Below are positions 34,601 to 41,664 of a DNA stretch of 64,000 nt, piece by piece; position 1 is the stretch's first letter, and every line of letters starts with the position of its first letter. The stretch comes from Bacteroidota bacterium (GTDB lineage: Bacteria; Bacteroidota; Rhodothermia; Rhodothermales; UBA10348). Below the pieces are notes generated by a model. The model was given only the letters and a program-made list of their open reading frames with translations. It made no database searches and had not been told where the DNA came from. The stretch lies in assembly GCA_029262855.1 (NCBI GenBank), contig JAJCYP010000041.1, positions 1 to 64,000 of the forward strand, in the 5' to 3' direction. The position numbers and the translations under genes are program-made.

Positions 34601-34931
34601 GCTCCCTGACGTCGATGCTGGCCAGGTCCATATCGGTGCCCCAGTCAAACTCCAGGACCACATCGGACTGCCCCGCCCGCGACACCGAGCGCATTTCCTT
34701 GACATTCTTGACGACGCCCAGCGCCTCCTCGACCGGCTTTGTCAGGAGGTTTTCTATCTCTACCGGCGCCGCACCCTCATACTCCGACCGGATAGTCAGC
34801 GTCGGGTAGGACAGGTCCGGCAGCAGGTTGAGATTCAGCCTGGACAGGGACACTGAGCCGAAAAGGGCTACAGCCACCGTGAACATCGCGATGGTTACGC
34901 GTCTCCGGGTGGCGACCTCGATAATCTTCAT
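31671..34931 (-). CDS. RND-family efflux pump, first of a tandem pair
   Basis: Starting at ATG 34931 (MKIIEVATRRRVTIAMF), one base after the adaptor stop codon, this is a 1086-residue inner-membrane proton antiporter. PDLSYPTLTIRSEYEGAAP and the porter-domain repeats fit the hydrophobe/amphiphile (HAE) branch. TM4 reads LLVDNSIVVLENI, again with Asp-Asn rather than Asp-Asp, and TM10 reads AGIVVNNAIVLVDLIN. An internal cytoplasmic stretch (about residues 515-600) is longer and more charged than in AcrB. With the partner pump and adaptor it should form an envelope-spanning exporter using an outer-membrane channel encoded elsewhere. Confidence 0.9.
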   Translation of the reverse strand: MKIIEVATRRRVTIAMFTVAVALFGSVSLSRLNLNLLPDLSYPTLTIRSEYEGAAPVEIENLLTKPVEEALGVVKNVKEMRSVSRAGQSDVVLEFDWGTDMDLASIDVRERLDALLLPLEATRPVLLRFDPSFDPVMRYALFMEPETRRADAAGDPPVQGVALQDAPAVDLEALKVLRRFADEQLKKELESALGVAAVKVSGGLEDQVHIYVDQERLAQLGISIERIVQVIRAENVNLSGGRLEEGIQQFLVRTVNQFESVAQMGDVILDTREGRPIYLRDVAEISMGFKEREAIARINGVEAVELAIYKEGDANTVAVAEAVKARLERSERLFPNRVRIEKVYDQSTFIESAVDDVVNAGLIGGLLAVLVLYLFLRNFAATLIISLSIPVSVIATFNMMYGYDLTLNIMSLGGLALGIGLLVDNSIVVLENISRHRERGASPLEAAQKGASEVGRAVVASTLTTVAVFFPLVFVQGIAGQLFRDQALTVTFSLLASLIVAITLIPMLASIGGNARETFEEPERPEPTTRFGKATGKVRYVLLNRIPYFLARGGYLAAKGLGTAAGWVMRPIARGFNKVFDAAGSRYMPVLRWSLSHRGTVLTTAVLIFAASLTLVPSLGIELIPQLAQDEFNVEMRLPPGTPLAETDLAMRDVQLAANDAPNVSASFAVAGSGNRLDANPDEGGENWGELHVALSRGSGDLGEAEAVERIRSGLARVPGVQYKIERPTLFSFRTPVELEVSGYDLDGLKLVSLALAARLRDSGRFADVKSSMEVGHPEVQIRFDRERAAALGLSVADVADRLVSNVRGSVATRYSWNDRKIDVLVRTREEDRASVDKLRELIVNPESSRPVTLASIADLNVGIGPSEIRRVSQQRVAVVTANLQYGDLGAAADELASVVASVATPRGISVRIAGQNQEMSDSFRSLIMALLLAVFLVYLVMASQFESLLHPFVIFFSIPLAAVGAIFALWVTGSTVSVVVFIGLILLAGIVVNNAIVLVDLINQLRAEGMEKLTAIVEAGGQRLRPILMTTMTTTLGLIPMAIGIGEGAEIRAPMAITVIGGLVVSTILTLVVIPTMYAVLDRKP

Positions 34932-34932
34932 A

Positions 34933-35979
34933 TCACCGGATGACCTCGACCCGGGAGCTGTCCCGAAGATTGGTCTGACCCGTTGTGATGACCTCATCGC
35001 CGGGAGTCAGGCCCGACAGAACCTCGACGAATCCACTGTTCTCGAATCCCCGAACCACCAATTGGCGATAGGCCGTGTCGCCCCGGACGATGTAGACCGC
35101 CGATTCGTCGTCCTGAGAAAGGACCGCCTGTTTCGGGACGAGGGTGGCGTCGGCGTGGGTGTCGTACACGATGCCGATTCGGCCAAACATCCCGGGCTTC
35201 AGCCGCCGGGACTCGTCCCGAACTTCCACCGTTACCTTGAACGTGCCCGAGGCGGCGTCCACCACCGGACTGATCCGGAGAATCCGCCCCACGAACTCCT
35301 CACCGGGCAGGGCATCAACGCGAACGCTGGCCGCCTGGCCCGGACCGAGTTTGTTCAACTCCCGCTCGGGAACGTGCATTTCTGCGAGGAGCGGGCTGAA
35401 GGACGTTACCCGAAAGGTGGGCGAAAATGTCTGAACCATGTTCCCCACTTTGATCATCCGGCTTGACACGACGCCGGAAATCGGGGAGCGTACGGTGGTG
35501 TGCTCGAGGGCTAATTTGGCGAGGTCGTACGCCGCTTTCTGGGCATCGTACGCCGATCGCGAGCGGTCGATTTCTTCGGCCGATATCATCTGCCGCTCAA
35601 ACATCTCCTCGTTCCTGTCGAGCTCACGCTGCAGTCGATTCAAGTCTGTTTCGGCACGCGCTACTTCCAGGGCCAGCCGTTCATCATCCAACTGGGCAAG
35701 GATCTGCCCCTTGCGGACGTACCGCCCCTCTTCGGCCGCGATGCTGGAGACGATGCCGCCCGACTTTGCGACCACGTCCGTCTCCTGGGCGGCGGTCAGC
35801 GTCGCAGTCCCGGAAAAGAAGGCCGAGATCTCGCCTGTCTGGACGGAGGCCGTCTCGACGGGCAGGGCCGGGGCATCCTCTTCTTTCGGCGCGCTCTGGG
35901 CGTCGTCACCACACCCGGCTTGAAAAACTGAGCCGCCCAGTAGCAGAGTGAACAGAAGGACGCTTACCGAACGTGCCAT
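34933..35979 (-). CDS. RND efflux periplasmic adaptor (membrane fusion protein), lipoprotein
   Basis: ATG 35979 gives MARSVSVLLFTLLLGG and a lipobox VFQAGC, so the 348-residue adaptor is probably lipid-anchored. The lipoyl halves are TDVVAKSGGIVSSIAAEEGR with YVRKGQILAQLDD, and HTTVRSPISGVVSSRMIKVG; between them lies a helical hairpin (about residues 75-140). The beta-barrel and membrane-proximal parts follow (PGMFGRIGIVYDT, TPGDEVITTGQTNLRD). It heads the adaptor-pump-pump operon with 1-base and 7-base spacings. The deacetylase gene upstream ends 117 bases away, leaving room for a promoter, but no clear motif was identified. Confidence 0.92.
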   Translation of the reverse strand: MARSVSVLLFTLLLGGSVFQAGCGDDAQSAPKEEDAPALPVETASVQTGEISAFFSGTATLTAAQETDVVAKSGGIVSSIAAEEGRYVRKGQILAQLDDERLALEVARAETDLNRLQRELDRNEEMFERQMISAEEIDRSRSAYDAQKAAYDLAKLALEHTTVRSPISGVVSSRMIKVGNMVQTFSPTFRVTSFSPLLAEMHVPERELNKLGPGQAASVRVDALPGEEFVGRILRISPVVDAASGTFKVTVEVRDESRRLKPGMFGRIGIVYDTHADATLVPKQAVLSQDDESAVYIVRGDTAYRQLVVRGFENSGFVEVLSGLTPGDEVITTGQTNLRDSSRVEVIR

Positions 35980-36096
35980 AGCGAGAGGAGAAAGCCGATT
36001 GGGGTGTCGAGATGAAGTCCAACACTGGACGCCATGCAGCCCACCTACGACCGATGCCGTTCCAGGGTTACAGGGCATTTTCTCGCGCCCGTATGC

Positions 36097-37569
36097 CTAC
36101 CGAATCCGCGACAGGGCCTCTGAAAGGGTGATGATGTGGGCGCCCTCTGCTCTTCCGGCCTGCAACGTCGAAACGAAGTGCTCCCCCCAACCCGCGAAAT
36201 CGGGCTCATCCCAGAGCACGTTGTGCCACAGGCAAACCAGCGTGCCGCCAAACCGCTTGACCGTTGCCATCAACGAACGGGTCCGGGCCATTGCCTGCGC
36301 CGCCGTCAACTTCTCGCGGTTGAACAGGCAGGATTCCATTATCGCAAGCGGCAACTCCCAGAGATCCAGAGCGCGATCCGCATTGTGATCCCAAATCCTG
36401 AATGGCCGACACGTTCCGTTGCGGAATCCCGACCCGTCGGGAAAGCCGAGTGTAGAATCCACGCCGAAGCCCTGGGAAGACAGATGGCGCGGTGTGGCCG
36501 GCTCCTCCCAGCGCAGGTAGTGGGTCCGAACCGTTGTCGGCGGCGCGCCCGTTGCCCTGGCCAGAGCCCTGGCTTCCGTCTCGAGATACGCCGGGTGGTT
36601 GTAGGCGTGGAAGCTGGGGTGGAGCCCGATCTCATGGCCGCCGGACACCATACCGCTCATGAAGCGCCGAGCGAATCGGCTACGGAGGCTGTAGCCCACA
36701 TCGTGGGCACTGGTTGCCCCACCCTTGAAGAAGAACGTACCGGTGGCTCCGGCCCCATCGAGTTCACTCAGAATCCGATCCAGGGCCGTCCGGTAGGGGT
36801 CGCCGGACCGGATGGCATCCCGGAACGAGGCAGCCGCGCGGGGCCATCTTGGGGCGGGGCCGCGACCCAGCAGGGCATACTCGACGAACTCGCGATAGAA
36901 AATGCCAGGCCGCCACTTGCGGAGGTAGTCGACGTCGAAGGTCGGGCACAGACTCCACTGGGTTTCACCGAAGCCGTTCGAAGAGGGCCCCTGGAGAGAA
37001 GAGACCACGTGCTCCGAGTAGGTGTCCACCGGGGCCGAGCCGGTGAGGCCCAGTTCGTCGAGCAGGGACCCCCGACACGTGACCCGCCCGTATTGGTCAC
37101 GCTCCGGATTCGCCAGGTAGTCGCAACCCGCCAGCCAGTAAAAGGCGGAGGCGATGGGATCGCCGGCCTCATCGATGCCGCCTGGAAAAAGAAAGGGCGC
37201 GCCGTGTGGCGACGGCGCGGCACCGGCGAGTGGTGGCGGCACGGCACCGGCGAGTGGCGGCGGCGCGGCACCGGCGGGCGGCAGCGGCACGGCGGCGGCG
37301 AGCGGCAATGGCCCGCCGCGGAACGAGGAGGTTATGTTCCTGGGAGTCTGGGGGTCTAACCGTACAAACAGCCAATTCCCGTCCGTGGGGGCCTCGGTGG
37401 CATACCAGATGCCCTTCCGCTTGTCCCCTGGAGGTGCTGCTTCGTCGGTCGCCGCTTCGAGGCTCTGGCCGACCGCCCCGGCGTCCAGCGGCCGAAGCCC
37501 CAACGGCCGCAGGAGTGTCTCCAACGCGTACAACGCCTTTCGCTTGAACGATTCCGGTGCCAGAATCAT
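36097..37569 (-). CDS. Polysaccharide deacetylase-like protein (NodB fold)
   Basis: I start the gene at ATG 37569 (MILAPESFKRKALYALETLL), since upstream codons look non-coding; this gives 490 residues. The N-terminal part resembles the DUF7033 region that precedes NodB domains in Bacteroidota. The NodB domain (about residues 205-480) has the aspartate motif CPTFDVDYLRKW and the histidine motif HEIGLHPSFHAYNH (H-x3-H), then GVDSTLGFPDGSGFRNG and CLWHNVLWDEP, so metal-dependent catalysis is plausible. The N-terminal half contains a Pro/Ala-rich insertion encoded by a 24-bp tandem repeat. The substrate is unknown; a surface glycan is likely. The gene is divergent from the HD-domain gene. Confidence 0.85.
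   Translation of the reverse strand: MILAPESFKRKALYALETLLRPLGLRPLDAGAVGQSLEAATDEAAPPGDKRKGIWYATEAPTDGNWLFVRLDPQTPRNITSSFRGGPLPLAAAVPLPPAGAAPPPLAGAVPPPLAGAAPSPHGAPFLFPGGIDEAGDPIASAFYWLAGCDYLANPERDQYGRVTCRGSLLDELGLTGSAPVDTYSEHVVSSLQGPSSNGFGETQWSLCPTFDVDYLRKWRPGIFYREFVEYALLGRGPAPRWPRAAASFRDAIRSGDPYRTALDRILSELDGAGATGTFFFKGGATSAHDVGYSLRSRFARRFMSGMVSGGHEIGLHPSFHAYNHPAYLETEARALARATGAPPTTVRTHYLRWEEPATPRHLSSQGFGVDSTLGFPDGSGFRNGTCRPFRIWDHNADRALDLWELPLAIMESCLFNREKLTAAQAMARTRSLMATVKRFGGTLVCLWHNVLWDEPDFAGWGEHFVSTLQAGRAEGAHIITLSEALSRIR
37219..37314 (-). repeat. 24-bp tandem repeat, four copies, inside the deacetylase gene
   Basis: Four diverging copies at 37219-37242, 37243-37266, 37267-37290 and 37291-37314, starting GGCACCGGCGAGTGG on the plus strand. 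The period is a multiple of three and adds blocks like PPPLAGAV to the protein without breaking the frame. Copy number could vary between strains. Confidence 0.85.
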
Positions 37570-37712
37570 GCATTCGATCCCGTCCCCAATCAACGGTTGG
37601 TCAATCGTGTGGGCGCGTTTGGGCAATGAAGGGTATGTTTGCGTAATCGGGGATCCGGCGGCTTTCGTCCGGTGATGGCCAATAATCAGACAAACGAGTC
37701 CAGCGACCAAAC

Positions 37713-39065
37713 GTGTCCAGCCGAATCACGCTCTTCTCCGATCCCGTTCACGGGTTCGTTTCGGTACCGAGAGGTGAGCTCTTCCAACTGATTCAGACCC
37801 CCGAAATGCAGCGCCTGCGCCGAATCCGGCAGTTGGGCGTCGGCTACATGGTCTTCCCCGGTGCAGAACACTCCCGATTTGGTCATGCGCTTGGGGCGAT
37901 GGCCCTGATGCGGGAGGCCCTCAAGACCCTGGTCGACAAGGGGACCGATATCTCGCCGGAAGAGTGGTTTGCCGCATCGGCCGCCGCCCTGCTGCATGAC
38001 ATCGGGCACGGACCCTTCTCCCACACACTGGAAGACGTCCTTATCGAGGGTTTCGAGCACGAGACGATGAGTCGACAGCTGATCGTCGGGCTGAATGCCC
38101 GCATGGGAGGCAAGTTGGGGCTCGCCCTTCAGATCTTCGATGGAGACTATCACCGCCCCTTCCTCCACGAACTGCTTTCGGGCCAGTTGGACATGGATCG
38201 CCTGGACTACCTGCGCCGGGATTCTTACTACACGGGAGTTGTCGAAGGCCGCGTCGGCGTGGGCCGCATCGTCAAATCACTCCGAGTTACCCCCCAGCAG
38301 GAATTGGCGGTTGAGTACAAAGGCGGCTATGCGGTGGAGAGCTTCCTCATCGCCCGTCGATTGATGTATTGGCAGGTGTACCTGCACAAGACCGTCGTCG
38401 CAGGCGATCAGGTTCTTGCTGCGTGTCTCCGAAGGGCCCGTGACCTGGTGGAATCGGGCGATGCGACTGCCTTGGACGCGTCGGCGCCTCCGCTCCGGGT
38501 TTTTCTGGCCAACAAACTGACGACGGAGGATATCGGGACACCAGAGGTCCTCGCCTCGTATGCCGCCCTTGATGACGCTGACATTCTGTACTCCCTGAAG
38601 CAGTGGCGGGACTCCGGAGATCGCATCCTGGCCGATCTGGCATCACGATTCCTGGACCGGCGATTCTTCAGAACCACCGTCCTCCGGAGCATGCCGCCGG
38701 ATGATCAGGTCGCCGACTGGCGGGAACGGGTGCACGCCTGGATGATGGCGTCCGGGCTCGAGGACGGGGCAGGGGGCGAGGCCCACAGCGGGGCACGGAG
38801 CGGCGCTCAGAGCGGGACCCACAGCGAGGCACGGAACGAGGGCCAGGCCCAATGCCGCTACTACTGCCGCTCGGGCTGGCTGCGCCACCGCGCGTATGAC
38901 CGCGAGCGCTCCCCGATTCGAATCCGAACCAGCTCCGGGCCGATCTTGGAACTCACCGAGGCCGCAGACTCCGATGCCATTGCCGCGCTTGCGCAGGAAG
39001 AGACCAAGGCCTTCCTCTGCGGCCCGAAGGAGGTGCCGTTTTATCCCAATGGCGCCGACAGCTAG
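37713..39065 (+). CDS. HD-domain phosphohydrolase (SAMHD1/YwfO-like)
   Basis: This 450-residue protein begins SSRITLFSDPVHGFVSVPRG and carries the full HD motif set: EHSRFGHALGAMAL, ALLHDIGHGPFSHTLED and LLSGQLDMDRLDYLRRDS, so metal-dependent hydrolysis of dNTPs or related nucleotides is likely; relatives include SAMHD1 and bacterial dNTP triphosphohydrolases. The C-terminal half is helical and carries a Gly/Ser/His/Arg low-complexity insertion (about residues 357-377) encoded by a 12-bp tandem repeat. It is divergent from the deacetylase and followed after 14 bases by the kynurenine-pathway genes, probably through simple cotranscription. Confidence 0.88.
   Translation: MSSRITLFSDPVHGFVSVPRGELFQLIQTPEMQRLRRIRQLGVGYMVFPGAEHSRFGHALGAMALMREALKTLVDKGTDISPEEWFAASAAALLHDIGHGPFSHTLEDVLIEGFEHETMSRQLIVGLNARMGGKLGLALQIFDGDYHRPFLHELLSGQLDMDRLDYLRRDSYYTGVVEGRVGVGRIVKSLRVTPQQELAVEYKGGYAVESFLIARRLMYWQVYLHKTVVAGDQVLAACLRRARDLVESGDATALDASAPPLRVFLANKLTTEDIGTPEVLASYAALDDADILYSLKQWRDSGDRILADLASRFLDRRFFRTTVLRSMPPDDQVADWRERVHAWMMASGLEDGAGGEAHSGARSGAQSGTHSEARNEGQAQCRYYCRSGWLRHRAYDRERSPIRIRTSSGPILELTEAADSDAIAALAQEETKAFLCGPKEVPFYPNGADS
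38784..38843 (+). repeat. 12-bp tandem repeat, five degenerate copies, inside the HD-domain gene
   Basis: Five 12-base units (the first CACAGCGGGGCA) encode HSGA, RSGA, QSGT, HSEA and RNEG in frame. The insertion lies outside the catalytic HD core, near the C-terminus, so length changes may be tolerated. Confidence 0.8.
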
Positions 39066-39079
39066 CCGCTGGATACCCC

Positions 39080-39796
39080 ATGCCACTGACGCTGGTTAGA
39101 TTCTACGTGGACAACCGCCCCTGGCTGGCCGATCTGACCCGGCCCGTCGACCTGGCTCGACCCGTTGTGCTGGATGGATCAGCGCCCGCCTGGTTCGGCG
39201 CACCTCCGCCGTCGGAGTCCCCTCTGCGAATGCCTGGATTCGTGGGTCGAGTGGCCGAAGGTGGTTCCGTGAATGTGGCCGTCCTCAGCCTTGCTCCACA
39301 CTGCGCGGGGACACATACAGAGACCAGCGCTCATATTACCCGGCGCACCAATCCGATCAACGCGGTGGCCGTTCCGGGCCTGATTCCAACCTCGCTCGTC
39401 ACCATGACCGGCGGATCGGCCGCCGAACTCGGCGCCAGACTGGACGAAGCCCGGCCCGGGTTCATGGAGGGCCTCGTCATTCGGCAGCCGAGTCCCGGGC
39501 CCTTTGAGCCTCAGGCCCTGGCGCTAGCGGCAGAGCGCGGCGTGCGCCATCTCCTGGTCGAGGCACCCTCTGTCGATCCGGAAGACGATGGAGGCCGCCT
39601 GGCGGCCCACCGCGCCTTCTGGGGCCTGCCAGCCGGGTATCCCGAGGGTACGTCGATGCGCACGATCACGGAGTTGATCCGGGTCCCGCCGGACGTACCC
39701 GACGGTGCCTTTCTCCTTGACCTCCAGGTGCCCAGCCTGGCCACCGACGCCGTACCGAGCCGGCCCATCCTCTACCCCGTCCTTCCCTCAGATTGA
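39080..39796 (+). CDS. Cyclase-family hydrolase, kynurenine formamidase-like
   Basis: The cyclase family (PF04199) includes KynB, which hydrolyses N-formylkynurenine to kynurenine. This 238-residue protein carries the metal site as HCAGTHTETSAHI; the family consensus is HxGTHxDxPxH, so the Asp is Glu and the Pro is Ser here. GLVIRQPSPGP and VRHLLVEAPSVDPEDDGG, followed by an H-x-F segment (AAHRAFWGLP), match later parts of the fold. Its TGA stop overlaps the TTG start of kynureninase, which is the main reason to assign a kynurenine role. No tryptophan 2,3-dioxygenase gene is in the window. The changed metal ligand leaves some doubt about activity or substrate. Confidence 0.78.
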   Translation: MPLTLVRFYVDNRPWLADLTRPVDLARPVVLDGSAPAWFGAPPPSESPLRMPGFVGRVAEGGSVNVAVLSLAPHCAGTHTETSAHITRRTNPINAVAVPGLIPTSLVTMTGGSAAELGARLDEARPGFMEGLVIRQPSPGPFEPQALALAAERGVRHLLVEAPSVDPEDDGGRLAAHRAFWGLPAGYPEGTSMRTITELIRVPPDVPDGAFLLDLQVPSLATDAVPSRPILYPVLPSD

Positions 39797-41034
39797 CACA
39801 GCCGCACCCCTCCCACAACGTTGCCCGCGACTTGGACGCGGCCGATCCGCTGACCACATGGCGCGGCCGATTTCACTACCCCGACGCGCCGGCCACGATC
39901 TACCTCACCGGGAACTCCCTCGGGCTACAACCCCGATCGGCGCGTGGGGCTGTTGAGGCACGCATGGCGGAGTGGGATGCGCTCGGAGTGCGCGGATGGC
40001 ACGAGACAGACTGGATGGCAACCGAGGGCGACCTGGCCGCGAGCATGGCCGGCATCGTGGGTGCACGCCCAGGAGAGGTAGCGGTTGGCAGTACACTGAC
40101 CGGCAACCTGCACCGACTCATGGCAAGCTTCTACCGCCCGGCGGACGGTCGGACGCGAATCCTGATGGAGGCCGACGCTTTTCCGAGCGATCAATACGCG
40201 GTGGCATCTCAGGTCCGGTGGCATGGCCTCGATCCGGCCGCCGAAATCGTCGCGGTGCCCGGGGGCGATACGGCGTTCGACCAAGCCGTAGCAGAGCACG
40301 GACCCCACCTCGCCCTGGTGCTTCTGGCGGGTATAAACTACTACACCGGCCGTGTGTATGACATGCGTTCGATCGCCGCGTCAACCCGGGCTGCAGGAGC
40401 AGTGATGGGACTCGATCTCGCGCATGCGGCGGGCAACGTGAAGCTGGCCCTTCACGACTGGGACGTGGATTTTGCGGCCTGGTGCGGATACAAGTATCTC
40501 AACGGGGGGCCCGGTGCTCCGGCGGCCTTCTTTGTGCACGAGCGACATCACACGGCCACCACACCGCGCCTGGCCGGCTGGTGGGGTCACGATCCGGCGA
40601 CCCGCTTTCAAATGCCGGATGAGTTTTCTCCCGCTCCGGGTGCTGCGGGCTGGCAGATCAGTACACCGAGCATCCTTTCCCTCGCGCCCCTGACGGCCTC
40701 CCTCGCGATGTTCGACGAATTGGGAATGGACCGCCTGTCCGAGCGCAGCCAGCGTATGACAGACTTCCTGGCCACACTGGTTGGGGAGCGTCTGGCTGGC
40801 GCCGTGGAAATCGTCACTCCGCCCGAGCGGGGAGCACAGTTGTCCCTCCGTGTGCGGGGCGGCCGCGGGACTTATGACCGTTTGTCCGCGCTCGGCGTGG
40901 TTTGTGACTGGCGCGAACCCGACGTCATTCGCGCCGCGCCGGTACCGCTCTACAATACCTTTTCGGAGATTGCTGAGTTCGTTGAGCTCCTCTCGGCGAG
41001 CCTGCCCGATCCGGGCAAGAACGTGGCCGACTAG
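39793..41034 (+). CDS. kynU: Kynureninase
   Basis: Kynureninase is a PLP enzyme that cleaves kynurenine to anthranilate and alanine (or 3-hydroxykynurenine to 3-hydroxyanthranilate). The 413-residue protein, usual length for the family, shows YLTGNSLGLQPRSARGAVEA, the PLP phosphate and ring contacts VGSTLTGNLHRLM, GLDLAHAAGNVKLALHDWDV and the Schiff-base Lys in AWCGYKYLNGGPGAPAAFF. Translation probably begins at TTG 39793, overlapping the cyclase stop by 4 bases; no better ATG precedes the conserved start. Its TAG stop shares the palindrome CTAG (41031-41034) with the convergent hpt stop. Confidence 0.93.
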   Translation: MTQPHPSHNVARDLDAADPLTTWRGRFHYPDAPATIYLTGNSLGLQPRSARGAVEARMAEWDALGVRGWHETDWMATEGDLAASMAGIVGARPGEVAVGSTLTGNLHRLMASFYRPADGRTRILMEADAFPSDQYAVASQVRWHGLDPAAEIVAVPGGDTAFDQAVAEHGPHLALVLLAGINYYTGRVYDMRSIAASTRAAGAVMGLDLAHAAGNVKLALHDWDVDFAAWCGYKYLNGGPGAPAAFFVHERHHTATTPRLAGWWGHDPATRFQMPDEFSPAPGAAGWQISTPSILSLAPLTASLAMFDELGMDRLSERSQRMTDFLATLVGERLAGAVEIVTPPERGAQLSLRVRGGRGTYDRLSALGVVCDWREPDVIRAAPVPLYNTFSEIAEFVELLSASLPDPGKNVAD

Positions 41035-41594
41035 CCCTCGAGAATGTAAATGTCGGCCAGTTGCCGGCCCACCTGCGCGAAGTCCAGACCGTAGCCGACT
41101 ACGAACAGGTTGTCAATCTCGAAGCAGACGTAGTCCAGCTCCAGCGGGATGCGTGTGGCCTCCTTCTTGTGCAGGAGCACGGCCGTCCGCAGGGATGCGG
41201 GCTTGAACTCCTGCATCTTCTTCTGGAGAAACTCCATCGACAGCCCGGTATCCACGATGTCCTCCACCAGGATCACATGCCGCCCCTCGATGTCGGCGTC
41301 GAGGGACTTCAGCTCGTGGACGCGACCGCTTGAGATCTTGGCGGCACCGTAGGAAGACAGTTTCAGGAAGTCTACTTCGCACTCGATGCTCAGGGCCCGC
41401 ATCAGATCGGCCAGGAATATGAATGCGCCATTGAGTACCCCCACCAGAATCGGGACCTTGCCATCCAAATCGCGATCGATTTCTGCGGCGACGTCCTTGA
41501 TTCTCGCAGCAATGGCATCGCGCGTGAGATACGGCCTGAAACGTTCGTTGTTTATGACAACGCTGTCCGGTTTTGACACAAGCGTGGGCTGCAT
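41031..41594 (-). CDS. hpt: Hypoxanthine phosphoribosyltransferase
   Basis: The enzyme salvages hypoxanthine (and often guanine) to IMP/GMP using PRPP. The 187-residue protein has the PRPP-binding motif HVILVEDIVDTGLSMEFL near residue 105, VGVLNGAFIFLADLMRAL, and the C-terminal base-binding segment IDNLFVVGYGLDFAQVGRQL, ending in the short tail typical of bacterial Hpt. The 70 bases upstream contain short imperfect repeats of GCAGCCCAC on the coding strand. It is convergent with kynU, sharing the stop palindrome. Together with purF, both purine synthesis and salvage are represented in the window. Confidence 0.95.
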   Translation of the reverse strand: MQPTLVSKPDSVVINNERFRPYLTRDAIAARIKDVAAEIDRDLDGKVPILVGVLNGAFIFLADLMRALSIECEVDFLKLSSYGAAKISSGRVHELKSLDADIEGRHVILVEDIVDTGLSMEFLQKKMQEFKPASLRTAVLLHKKEATRIPLELDYVCFEIDNLFVVGYGLDFAQVGRQLADIYILEG

Positions 41595-41664
41595 AGTGGG
41601 CTGCGTGGTACGGGCTGCACGGTGGACTGCGTGAGGGGACCGCTCAAGCTACGAATCGCGCGAG

